From Timema cristinae (Eukaryota > Arthropoda > Insecta > Phasmatodea > Timematidae): 64,000 nucleotides of DNA. Positions 46,432 through 56,722 of this stretch are shown here, piece after piece. Both the position numbers and the translations under genes were made by a program. The stretch is taken from NCBI GenBank assembly GCA_039000515.1, contig JBCFYV010000012.1:37256387-37320386 (forward strand), read 5' to 3'. The first letter of the stretch is position 1, and each line of letters begins with the position of its first letter. The notes under the pieces are model-generated. The model did no database searches and had not been told where the DNA came from. It saw nothing but the letters and a program-made list of their open reading frames with translations.

Positions 46432-47744
46432 ATGTCGTTTCTACACCCCAGTCCTGCGAGTGTGCCAGCAGTGAACTCGATCTCTTTTCCGTGCCACCCA
46501 CTCAAACCAGTCTTGAAAGTGGGCAATGGCTCCAGTACAAACCTGTCTCTTCCCTCACCGATGATTCACCCATCGAATTTACCGTTACCGGCCAGGGCGA
46601 GTTCTATATCGATCTTTCACAGACTATGCTCTATCTCCGTGCGGCCATCATGAAACCCGATGGTGGCGCTTTCACAGAGGTGGATCAGATCGCTCCCGTC
46701 AACAATTGGCTGCATTCTCTATTCACGCAGGTGGACGTGTTTTTAAACCAAAAACTAGTATCACCGCCCAGCAACACGTATGCCTATAGAGCGTACATTG
46801 AGACGCTGCTCAATTACAACAGCGAAGCCAAAAGAACACATTTGACTTGCGGTCTGTGGTTCGCAGACACCCCCGGAACCTTTGAGGAGGCTAACGCCAA
46901 CAACAAGGGATTTGAGGCCCGTCGCAGTCTCACCACAAAAAGTAAGACGGTGGATCTTTTGGGGTATCTACACGGCGACGTGTTTAACCAAGAGAAATAC
47001 CTTTTGAACGGCGCCGAACTCCGAGTCCGGTTGGTCCGTTCCAGAGACGGGTTTAGTCTTATGGCGGTCCCTGAACTCCCTCACTTTAAGGTTCACATCG
47101 TTGAAGCCGGCCTTCTAGTGAGGCGTGTCAAAGTAGCACCTTCTATACTGTTGGCACACGCCAAAGCATTAAATGTCAGTCCCGCAAAGTATCCCATCAC
47201 CCGTGTGGAAGTAAAAACACTCACTATTCCTACGGGCGTGCAAGGGAAATCGCTGGACAACGTATTCACCGGCCAGTTACCCAAACGGTGCATCGTGGGA
47301 TTTGTGTCAAACGCGGCGTTCAACGGAGACGCCACCAAGAACCCGTTCAACTTTCAAACCTATGGCATGAACCATTTCTCGCTGTACGTGGACGGGGAAC
47401 AAGTACCGTCAAAACCGTTACAGCCCGATTTTTCAAACGGACACTATGTCATGTCCTACCACACGCTGTTTTCTGGAACGGGTATCCATTTCATGAACGA
47501 GGGTAGCGACATCACACGAGAAGCCTTCCCCAAGGGATATCATCTCATGGCTTTCGATCTCACACCTAATCTGTCCGCCCACATGACATCACATTGGAAT
47601 TTGACGAGACACGGTTCTCTGAGCATCGAAGTGAGCTTCACCCGAGCTCTCACCGAAACCGTCAACTGTATCGTGTACGGGGAGTTTGCCAACATCATCA
47701 CCATTGACAAGGACAGAAACGTTGTGACCGATTATGGAAGTTAA
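46432..47744 (+). pseudogene. double jelly-roll major capsid protein, early frame break
   Basis: About 437 residues when read across the break. The ATG frame agrees with the family for about the first ten codons, then the conserved SELDLFSVPPTQTS region continues in another frame, so a one-base slip lies at about 46445-46460. After it the frame is open to the stop (NYNSEAKRTHL, HGDVFNQEKYLLNGAELRVR and others typical of Polinton capsid proteins). Expected role: trimeric capsomer of an icosahedral shell. The break next to a C run may be an assembly error; otherwise the copy is dead for capsid synthesis. Confidence 0.88.
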
Positions 47745-47784
47745 TATAAACGGCTTCCCGCCCCTTACCCCCTTCATTTAAGCT

Positions 47785-48326
47785 ATGGACGTCATTGTGG
47801 ATTTCCAGAGCTTCATCGACGACAACAACGAGTTTATCGTCAAGGAACTGAGTGTTTTATCTGTATGCGGCACATTAATTCAACACTGGGTGTTAAAACC
47901 TCCATACGCTATCGAAGAACTTTCCACCGATGCCCGAAAGAAAGCGACTATATAGTCAACAATCTCCACGGTATCAGCTGGGATTACGGTGATGTGGATT
48001 ACAGCCTGCTCGAATCCCTCATCTCCCGTGCCACAGCGCGTGCAGAAACCGTCTACGTCAAGGGGTCAGAAAAGAAAAAGTTTCTAGTCAAATACACGTC
48101 TACACCCATCGTAGATCTGTACGACAGAGGTTGTTCGTCACTGAAAACACTTAAATTGGGTCGCACCATGTGCATGGCACATAGTTCTGTATGGAATTTC
48201 TGCTCTGCCTCTATCGTCTGGGGACTTCGAGACTGGATGATTGAAGATGGACACGCACACCATAAGACGTGCGCTGAAAACAAGTCCGTGGTTCCGTTCT
48301 GTACGGTCGGGTGTTTTCCCTGCTGA
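47785..48326 (+). pseudogene. conserved protein of unknown function, one frame break
   Basis: Starts MDVIVDFQSFIDDNNEFIVK, a sequence type common in Polintons and scattered through arthropod genomes. It continues with HWVLKPPYAIEELS, changes frame at about 47935-47950, and resumes with LHGISWDYGDVDYSLLE and VYVKGSEKKKFL. The frame runs past the protease start, overlapping it by about 80 bases. Function is not known to me. One clean single-base slip is the only lesion seen. Confidence 0.6.
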
Positions 48327-48783
48327 TCAACTACCCGCAAGAATAGCTCGACCTGCCGCTCTAGTCATCAACACCGATCCGCACACCAAACCTGGGACGC
48401 ATTGGGTCGCCATCTTTATCGACAAGAACGGCGTGGGAGAATACTTTGACAGTTATGGTTTTCCACCGCGTATAAAGTCACATCTGGCATTTATACGCAT
48501 AAACACTTTTCGCACGTCCCATAGTAAGCTACAACTTCAAAGCATCGCATCAGACGTTTGCGGCCATTACTGTCTCATGTACCTTCTCTATCGCGCCCAG
48601 AACATTCCGCTGAAAACTTTCCAAAACCTATTCTCGCCCACCAATCATACAGCCAACGACGCTAAGGTGGTGAGATATTACAATAGATTTTTCAAGACTG
48701 TAGGGGCATGTCGCCCTTCAAGAGGCCGTGTCCAGACGGCGTGCGCCTATAAAAAGGGCGTCCCGGCGGTGTGCCGGCCATAA
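48247..48783 (+). CDS. adenain-like cysteine protease (Ulp1/C5 fold)
   Basis: 178 residues from the ATG; an in-frame TTG six bases earlier is not needed. Catalytic residues are visible in order: H52 (GTHWVAI), D68 (EYFDSYG) and C109 (SDVCGHYC), the arrangement of adenovirus and SUMO-type proteases. It is the likely maturation protease for virion proteins; the MTGS|G site in the minor capsid protein is a plausible substrate. Intact, and followed after 12 bases by the last gene. Confidence 0.9.
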   Translation: MDTHTIRRALKTSPWFRSVRSGVFPADQLPARIARPAALVINTDPHTKPGTHWVAIFIDKNGVGEYFDSYGFPPRIKSHLAFIRINTFRTSHSKLQLQSIASDVCGHYCLMYLLYRAQNIPLKTFQNLFSPTNHTANDAKVVRYYNRFFKTVGACRPSRGRVQTACAYKKGVPAVCRP

Positions 48784-48795
48784 CCACTGAGCATC

Positions 48796-49530
48796 ATGGA
48801 AGGTCAAGACGTTTGCGGTAGCAAAGCAAAGCCTGCGAAACCACTCGCCGTCACCAGTATTTTCAACACATTGTTCCCGCTGGATGGAGTCGACGCCAAG
48901 CGAGTCATCGTTGGCATGAGTGTCAAGAACAACTTTACGCCCTATGTCCAACTAGAAAAATGTGGAGGGAACTGCGCCGTGTTTAACCGAACAGAATGGC
49001 AAGAACTGAGCACCTACAAGTCGGTCATATCAAAGTTTTTCACCAACACGCAACCTCCTCAGAAGATTAGCCTGACTAATCACGAAATCTCCCTGAGACG
49101 CATGTGCGGTGACCGTATGGTCGTCATCAACGAGAAACAAGACGCCGGAATCAAACGGGTCGCCTATCTAGCACCTAGCTGGGCGCGTCTTTGTGAGGTG
49201 TGGGACCTCATCGACGTCGCCGTCGACCGACGGGACATGTGGTCGACACCCGTCGCGCGCTATTGCAACAATTTGATCGACACACTCGTCGTGGATGTAT
49301 GCGACACGCTAACAGAATCTACGGATGTCATCGACCTAGAACAACCTACGGTGGAAACGCACATCAAAAACCTGGATCTTATCAGTGCTACTTACTATAC
49401 ACGTCAAGTCATCGGTTTGGACTATTACATTTTGGATTGTGAACTAAAAACAATTTTACTAACGCATCTAAGAGACACTGTAGAAAAACGTATGAACGAA
49501 TATATGCGTCATTCATGTAAAAATGTATAA
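48796..49530 (+). CDS. last Polinton protein, possibly PC4-like
   Basis: 244 residues, no signal peptide or membrane segment. The segment GMSVKNNFTPYVQLEKCGGN followed by FNRTEWQEL (about 40-75) has the spacing of a PC4/p15-type single-strand-binding fold (strand, variable loop, then a W-containing helix), but key basic residues are not clear, so this is a weak inference. The C-terminal half is helical and acidic. Position after the protease and before the right end is usual for accessory Polinton proteins. Intact. Confidence 0.5.
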   Translation: MEGQDVCGSKAKPAKPLAVTSIFNTLFPLDGVDAKRVIVGMSVKNNFTPYVQLEKCGGNCAVFNRTEWQELSTYKSVISKFFTNTQPPQKISLTNHEISLRRMCGDRMVVINEKQDAGIKRVAYLAPSWARLCEVWDLIDVAVDRRDMWSTPVARYCNNLIDTLVVDVCDTLTESTDVIDLEQPTVETHIKNLDLISATYYTRQVIGLDYYILDCELKTILLTHLRDTVEKRMNEYMRHSCKNV

Positions 49531-49545
49531 TTGTGATGTTTATTA

Positions 49546-49551
49546 AATAAA
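49546..49551 (+). terminator. polyadenylation signal of late block
   Basis: AATAAA 16 bases after the last stop, followed by a T/GT-rich stretch. I noticed no other canonical signal at the gene junctions between the ATPase start and this point. Confidence 0.7.
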
Positions 49552-49590
49552 TATATATTTGTAACATCTGTGTTTTATTTACGAGTCCCA

Positions 49591-49850
49591 ACTTGCCTTG
49601 TCTGCCCGACAACCCGATGCCCCGGGTCAATATCTAATCTTGTCTCAACATGTCTTGTCTGCCCGCCAACCTGGCGCCAGGGAAAACCCACTGCCAGGGT
49701 CAATGACCTCAATACCTATTCTTGTCTCAACATGTCTTGTCTGCCCGCCAACCTGGCGCCAGGAAAAAACCCGCTGCCCGAGTCAATATCTATTCTTGTC
49801 CCAACTTGTCTTGTCTGCCCGCCAGCCCGGCGCCAGGGTTGCGACATAAC
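49591..49850. repeat. tandem repeat with CTGGCGCCAG palindromes
   Basis: Four units starting near 49591, 49648, 49730 and 49804 (spacing 57-82), each with CTTGTCTGCCCGCCAACC and, in units two and three, the perfect palindrome CTGGCGCCAG. Lies between the last gene and the right TIR. Confidence 0.85.
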
Positions 49851-50028
49851 ACGCAATGATTACGTCATAGGGAAAAAACCCAAGTTGTCCGGTGCGATAG
49901 CTGCGGTAGGAGGAACATTTCCATGCATTTCGACAGACGCTACCAAACAAACAATTTTAGTAGACTTGTGACAGGGGTAGTGGCCCCTAACTGTGGATTC
50001 CGAGGCCCCTGATTGTGCATAATTAGAG

Positions 50029-50713
50029 TACAGGTGTCTATTTTGAGAAACACAATGACTCCTCAAGGTGAATGGAGGTTATTGCTCGGTACGTCGCCCC
50101 CCAGAAGGTAATGACCGGGGAGGGGGGAAAACCAGGATGAACAACCCCGGCTCTGAGGGAGGGGTAGGGGAGGGAAAAGTGAAAGGCTGATTGCCACTGT
50201 TGGAGAAGCTGGCGTCATTTGGTATCGGTCAGCCTGCGGAGAAAGACGTGGAGCGCGGGTGGCTCTATGCTTCTTCAAATAAACTACAGCGCCCTAATTG
50301 ATGAATTAAAAACACCTCTATCCTACCAATCGGAGGAGAAAGACGTGGAGCGCGAGTGGCTCTATGCTTCAGCAAATAAACTACAGCGCCCTAATTGATG
50401 AATAAAAAAACCTCTATCCTACCAATAATAACTCCAACGCCTCTATCCTACCAATTAATTAATTAACAACCAACATGTCCGGCGTATGCCAGGGGGGAGG
50501 GGCAGGAGGAGGGGAAAAGGGGCGGGAGAGGTAAAAAACAAACCCCAAATATAGACCGTTTTAGATATAAACGCTCTGACATATAGGCAGTTTTATGTAT
50601 AAATGACTGATCCGAAACGACCCCCCAAATATAGAACGTTTTCGATATAAACGCTCTGACATATAGGCAGTTTTATGTATAAATGACTGATCTGAAACGA
50701 CCCCCCCACTACT
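50029..50713 (-). repeat. Polinton right terminal inverted repeat
   Basis: Inverted copy of the left TIR, same overall length. Small indels such as one extra base in the outer TTTCAGATC word distinguish the two. Confidence 0.95.
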
Positions 50714-50719
50714 CACATT
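50714..50719. other. Polinton target-site duplication, right
   Basis: CACATT, matching the left side. Confidence 0.95.
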
Positions 50720-52130
50720 GGCACGATGACTTCTTTGGAAATGTGTGGTTGGAAGCCATGAAATAGTAGGGTCTACTATTGTTCATGTCTCCAACTCAAT
50801 CTTGTATTCAACAGATCACTCTTCATAAAAGGAATAGCTAGCGTGAAGTGATGTATAATCGTATAATAATACAAAATATGAGACAATTATGACATGCTAA
50901 TAGCAGCCCATGCCTTCAATTACGGTTCTTATTAAACATACAAGTAGAGTCCAGATGTTGACAAAGTATAATCATGTTTTCTCCCACAAACACAAAATGA
51001 AGCAGGCTTCTGTTGGGATTGGCTATTTAACAATGCTGATTTACCATCAATGGTTGAATGCTCTTTATTTAGTAAAATATAGTGAATGACAGTTCTGAGT
51101 TGAAGCCATGTTTCACTCTCAAAGTAAGTAAGATAAACATACCACTTGAGAAATCTGTAAAAGTTTAACTAGGCTAGTCAACTAACTTACTTATTAAGTC
51201 TTCCCAAAGTGAATATGGGGTTTACGCCAAGAATGGTTGTCATTTTTATAGCCTTATAATAGCCAGTGTCCACTAAGCACTGCAATGGTGGTAGCTGATA
51301 GCTAGCAAGACCTACCAAACCTACTCTCTTGTATCCATCCGCAAAACCACATGATAAACAATACCATGACGTTGAGCTGCTCTCACTTTTGGCAATCAAA
51401 ACTTTAACAATAACTTGTATTTAATAATTTTTTCTTTTAACCATTTTTACACGATTGAAACATGAATTTTGTGAAGTATCTGTTTGGATATTTCTTTTTT
51501 GTTGAAGTTGCGTCTGTGATTCACTTAAAGAGGCTTTACAAACAAGCGTTTTTAAAGGCTATATCCATTTCATTAATCAAGATGATGAACCAGACGAAAC
51601 AGGGGAGGTTGATAACGTCATATAAACCTCAAGTCCTTAGAGGTACTCAATCACGATCATGTAATAGACTGAATTGCCTGTGACGGGGAGGTTAGGTTTC
51701 GAATCTTGGTTGGGTGTACTGCGAGATGTTATTCCTAAACTTTGTCCCAACTCTCCCCACACACCAATGCGAGTGCATGCCCCCTAAATAATACCTTCGG
51801 ACGTACTTAATCACACGAGCTTAAATGTTTCATTTAATTTAATCAATAATTAGTTTGAAATGGATTTTTAAAATTAACAAGCAAGATTATACAGTTTATT
51901 AAAGTGATGTTGAATTATATGATCTCAGCCTTTTATATAGTAAGTTAATATATAAACAAATATGAAATTTCATTTTCTGTACTTTCTTTAAATTCAACTG
52001 TTATTTATTTTTTAAATGGTTTTCTCTCCCTACATTTCTGCACAATCAATTCTCCTTGTTTCATGCCAAGGTAACGATCAAGTAGCTCGCTTGCACTATT
52101 TTAATTGAGAGAAGGATATTTTAATATGGC
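50720..52130. other. non-coding right flank
   Basis: No gene. Bases about 51640-51830 are a decayed forward tRNA-SINE (box B-like GGTTTCGAATCTTGG). Confidence 0.45.
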
Positions 52131-53270
52131 ATTAGCGTTAACATGAGAGAAATAAACGGCACGGCGTACCACATAGACTTTCTCTATCTTTTATCTTAAA
52201 ATATACATTTACTAAAAACTCGGTGACCTGGTGGTCTAGGGGTAAGGTGTCAGACTTCTATTCTGGCGGCCGGGGTTCAATCCTCGGTCCCGGCAAAGAT
52301 TTATCTGATTATCAAACTCTTCCTTCACCTCTGACAAGACATCTTGTGAATGTGGGAATGCCAGGCCACCACCATGGTTCGGATTCCACGTTAAACTGTA
52401 GGTCCTTCATTTCATCTCACAATCACCCTACCATCACACATTAGCGTAAGTGCGTATAACCCGAACGGGTAGTAAGACGCGGTGCTAATAATAATAATAC
52501 TAAAAACTCGTAATATTTGTGAAACGAAAAAATAGGTATACATTATTGTCGAAACATTGCCCCAAATATCATCAATGAAATCATATACACTGTTACTTTC
52601 TTACTCTAAGTCATTAGAAATTAGGAACACTGTTACAGAAAAAATTGAGAAAAGAGAAACATCTCTCTCCACCAAAGAGTATAAAAATCAAATTCATTTT
52701 CAAAGACATGAATTAAAAATCATATGTTTGCTTATAGCTAAGAAATTATTGGTTTTATAAAAATATATTTCAAATAAAAGATTTTATCTTTAATAGTAAT
52801 ACAACTTTACTATGATAATTTATTTGTGTCTCAAATATTTGAAGAGAAATGACCAAAATTAGAAAAAATTTCTTTGTAAGGTATCCTCAAAGTTAATTTC
52901 GTAAGAAAATGAGAGCTGCCATCTTGTTTATAATGATGAACAATACCTAAATATAAAATATAATCTAAATTGTTAGAGCGGATTTTGAGGAAATCGATTA
53001 TTCTCTTTTTTCCCTTTTGTAAACTACCCTTAATTTTAGGGTTGGATGTCTAATTCCGGAAATTCCTCAGGGGGGCCTTATGAAAACCCCAGATACCAGG
53101 TTTGAGCCCAATCGGTAAAATAGTTTTGGTTCTAGCCCGAGGTACAAACAGACGGCATTGCAAAAACAACTTTTTTGGTTTAAACGTCAACCTTCATCAA
53201 AATCTCGAGTTCAATTTTTTCGACGATAGCAATACTTTATCTCCGAGGTGTGTTGAGAAAGTAGATAACC
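52130..53270 (+). repeat. unclassified long interspersed repeat, copy 2
   Basis: Same family as 22370-23560. Interrupted by the next SINE. Ends near TCTCCGAGGTGTGTTGAGAA, matching the 22-kb copy's TCTCCGAGGTGTCGAGAGAA. Confidence 0.7.
52211..52510 (+). repeat. full-length SINE family B with perfect TSD
   Basis: Flanked by the 12-bp duplication ACTAAAAACTCG (52211-52222 and 52499-52510). Head, box B GGGGTTCAATCC, body, shared 3' end and short TAA tail are intact. Confidence 0.95.
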
Positions 53271-53841
53271 GTGATAAGTCATATGTGGGAAACCACTGAC
53301 AAGTGCTCCCAATCCCAGATACGAATTCCTGTCTCCTTCGACAATACAGTATATTCCGAGACTGAAGCCTTAGATAGTATGACCACCGTGATGGATAGAT
53401 TTTTCCATCTCAATGTAACGATGAGGTTTAAGTTTAAAATTATTCAGCAGGATGCAAGAATCGCTTGTTTAAGATACAGCTATTCATAACAGTATATGGG
53501 TAATTTTGAATTTAATAATTTGTAGGTCATTCCCCATTGTTCGTCGAGGGGCTTCGTGATCATGTCTGACAGCTGTTAGTGGAGATTAAGATGCACTCCT
53601 CGTCCTAATGCCAGATGACTTGTAATTCCTGTCATCTTCAATTTAGTTTGGCCATGACGGGTATTGTTATTCAGCCGGGCCATTTAATGGATACATTAAT
53701 GAATCCACATATGTACAAACAGGTACTTATAAAATAAGTATTCTCCTAAGATTGTAAGAGCTGGAGGTATTGGAAGGATGAGATTATGATGGGGTAAGAG
53801 GGGGGAATATATGGTAGCAAGTACATTAGAGTAAATACGAT
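53271..53841. other. non-coding stretch
   Basis: Nothing supportable apart from a possible family C remnant near 53376-53420. Confidence 0.4.
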
Positions 53842-54072
53842 ACAACTCTCACATTTACATGTTAAAACAAATACATTATAGAACAATTGTGACACTTCTT
53901 ACATTTCCAAGTTAAAACAAATACATTATAGAATACTAGTGACACATCTTACATTTCCAAGTTAAAACAAATACATTATAGAACAATAGTACCACTTCTT
54001 ACATTTCCAAGTTTAAAAAACACATTAAAGAACAATTCAGGTAACCTCTCACATTGTCCATGTTAAAATTAT
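53842..54072. repeat. 50-bp minisatellite
   Basis: Four to five units with a 50-base period: GTTAAAACAAATACATTATA begins at 53861, 53911 and 53961, and a mutated unit at 54011. Confidence 0.9.
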
Positions 54073-54398
54073 ATAAATTGCTTGTGCCAACCCTAGTGGT
54101 GATCAAAAGAACGGACACATATTTTAAATTAACGTGTCTTTATATGGGGCTTATTCTTTATACCCGTGATGGAAAATACTTTCTTCATTTTCCACAAGTG
54201 GTGATTTGTTCACAATAGTGAGGTGAACTTGAGTTGGCCGGCTCTTACAAAAAATAATCTTTAAGGGGTGTGCTGATTGTAGCTTGATATTTCTTGCATA
54301 GCATTCCGTTTTTCTGAGTGATTCATTGATGCAACCCTGTCATCAATAACTGCCCCACCCACTCCACCTTCTTTCCAAAAAACTTCGTTTAGTCTCAA

Positions 54399-54399
54399 G

Positions 54400-54466
<67 letters not shown>

Positions 54467-54503
54467 GCACCGCGTCTTACTACCCGTTTGGATTATACGC
54501 ACT
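54399..54503 (-). repeat. SINE 3' end with long ATT tail
   Basis: An ATT array (about 54400-54465) plus only about 40 bases of the shared 3' end; extreme 5' truncation. Confidence 0.85.
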
Positions 54504-54856
54504 CAGTATTGTCAAATTTCGCATTAAATTGTCTTACATTTTCAGTTTGAACATTTATTACCATTTGCGTCTTAAGCAGTTGTAACTGAGTAGCCAAAGT
54601 GTGGATGTCTTAAATAAACAATTTCAAACAGTATATATCAATTTAAATATTTGATTGAGAGATCTAATTTCTCAAATTTCACATGATATGGTGAATTTAG
54701 ATTCTCATCAACCATAATTAAGACTACATCGAAAAATAGTCCACCCCCCTCTTCTTAAGATGTTTGAACAAAAACATTAAAATGAATACAAAAAATACAT
54801 TTTATAATCAATATAAAAGGGGATGTATAATATAATGATCTCTGCACATGTTTACG

Positions 54857-55160
54857 TACATATTTATATTATTATTATTATTAGTACCACGTCTTACTAC
54901 CCATTCGGGTGTTACGCACTTACGCTAATGTGTAATGGTAGGGTGATTGTGAGATGAAATGGAGGACCTACAGTTTAACATGGAATCCGAACCACGGTAG
55001 AGCCTTGGCAATCCCCACATTCACAAGATGTCTTGTCAGAGGTGAAGGAAGGGTTTGGTAATCAGATAAATCTGTGCCAGGACCGAGGATTGAACCCCGG
55101 CCGCCAGCACAGAAGTCTGACACCTTACCCCTAGACCATCAGGTCACCTACATATTTATA
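54857..55160 (-). repeat. full-length SINE family B with perfect TSD
   Basis: 12-bp duplication TACATATTTATA at 54857-54868 and 55149-55160. Reverse copy with short ATT tail and complete tRNA-like head. Confidence 0.95.
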
Positions 55161-55830
55161 AAAAGTATAATTGGATAGTCAATAAAATCAACCAATAAAT
55201 ATTTTGGTTTAACTTCTTTTTGTGGAACTTTGAATGTTCTACATTTCCAAAAGTATTGCACCTAGAAATATATTTATTTTTTAAATAGTTTTTAGCTTTT
55301 TATATATTAAATACCATTTTTCAAATTTTCTAGTGTATTTCTTATTACTTGTGTTTAGTTCAGACAGTGAATAGTTTTTTCTATTACAGTTAAGACTATG
55401 TACTGATTTAGATCAAATTCGGTTAATTGAAAATACCACCAAGTTGACATTTTTTCTCTATAGGTCTTATAAGGTGAGCCCTATAGGTCGTTGGTTCCAT
55501 AGCACCAATACTAGATTTGTCAAATTCGACTTTTATCATAAATGAATAGCTTAACTCAAATACTTATTTAAGGAAATCCCATATCAATAATTTATCGTGT
55601 AGAGGTTATGCCTATAATATTTAAATTTACAATATTCTTATTTATTTTTTCATATTGTAACGGTTTTTAACCACTCTTTAGTTATTTGTTATTATTGCTA
55701 TTTTTTATTCTTATAAGTATTAACTACTATTTTTTTCGTAACTATTCAACAGTATTTAAATTATTTAGCTATATTGTTTAACTTATTTTCTCGTGTAAAT
55801 ATATGTATTTGTAAGGTACTTGTGTACTTT
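55161..55830. other. non-coding AT-rich stretch
   Basis: No gene; may be the 3' region of the retroelement end listed next. Confidence 0.35.
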
Positions 55831-55831
55831 C

Positions 55832-55900
55832 AGTGCTGGCCTGTTGTAGGTCTTACGACTGTTGGCCAGCACTATAATAAAGGAAATTATTATTATTTGC
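55832..55900 (+). repeat. retroelement-like 3' end with hairpin
   Basis: AGTGCTGGCC (55832-55841) pairs with GGCCAGCACT (55864-55873), then AATAAAGG and ATTATTATT. A hairpin, AATAAA and a triplet tail in a row resemble the 3' end of a non-LTR element; no coding part is visible upstream. Confidence 0.4.
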
Positions 55901-56446
55901 TTGGCGTAGGGGGTGGGGTTTGTTTATATAATATAACAATATAATAAAATAATAATAATATAATATAATATAATTAGGGCACAAATTTTAAGTCTTACCT
56001 AGGCACATGAATCCCTTGCACAGGTCCTGACAAAATGGCTTTAGGAATCCCCTCTAGGATTGAATCTGTGTCCTGTGTCTCATAGATTTGTAATGGGTCC
56101 TCCTAACTACTCTGCCAGGCTATTAAGATTTCACTTTCATTCGAATAAAGGAATAGAAGGCAGTCAAAATGAGGTTTGTTAATTGCCACTTCCATCTCGA
56201 AATGGGACAAGGCGATCCTGCTACGCCACTGCCATAATAAGACGAGTCAGGAAGCCTCCTATTCAACTAAACTCCTAGTAATAATAACAAGCGCCAGGCT
56301 GTGCCTTCTTTTACGTACTGAGTATGTCGAGAGTGAAATTACATCACAATTTTCATAGTAAGGGCCATTTTAAAAAATACAAACTTTTTTTCGGCCAACA
56401 TTGATAATATTTTACTATATTATTAGTCTTATTTTATAGTTAAAAG

Positions 56447-56722
56447 TAATATCTACCAACCCGCCTCGGTGGCGTAGTTGGCTAACGCGCTTGTCGTGTT
56501 GAGCTCGACTACTGAGGACGGGGAGATCGAGGTTAGAATCTCGGTCGGGTGAACTGGGGGTGGTTTTTCCTAAATGGTTTTCCACTGTCCCTCCACGCAA
56601 ATGCGATTTCACTTCCTCTTATTCAACCTTCCCAATTCCTAATCCATTAGCGTAATTAGTACTTTAAGCGTATAACCCGAACGGTTAGTAAGACGGGGTG
56701 CTAAATATTAACATCCACCAAA
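56447..56722 (+). repeat. full-length SINE, family A
   Basis: Head CCCGCCTCGGTGGCGTAGTT, box B-like GGTTAGAATCTC, body and shared 3' end. An imperfect duplication, AATATCTACCAA and AACATCCACCAA, lies at the borders. Confidence 0.85.

Larger units (their letters stand above)
32445..50713 (+). mobile_element. complete Polinton/Maverick element, 18,269 bp
   Basis: Bounded by 685-bp terminal inverted repeats beginning AGTAGTGGGGGGG (AG...CT termini as in known Polintons) and by the duplication CACATT. It encodes the diagnostic set: protein-primed DNA polymerase B, retroviral-type integrase, FtsK/HerA-like packaging ATPase, adenain-like protease, major and minor capsid proteins. All genes lie on one strand. 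Coding DNA here is clearly richer in G+C than the host flanks. Frame breaks are present in three genes only. Confidence 0.97.

Noticed and set aside
52223..52444. Recurring ~65-90 residue ORF ([19 protein letters not shown] type) at four loci
   Set aside because: It looks like a conserved protein family but is the translation of SINE family B over its tRNA-like head; each copy has pol III boxes and a TAA tail.
53842..54072. CRISPR-like regularly spaced repeats
   Set aside because: The 50-bp units are contiguous with no unique spacers; the context is eukaryotic. Same for 49591-49850.
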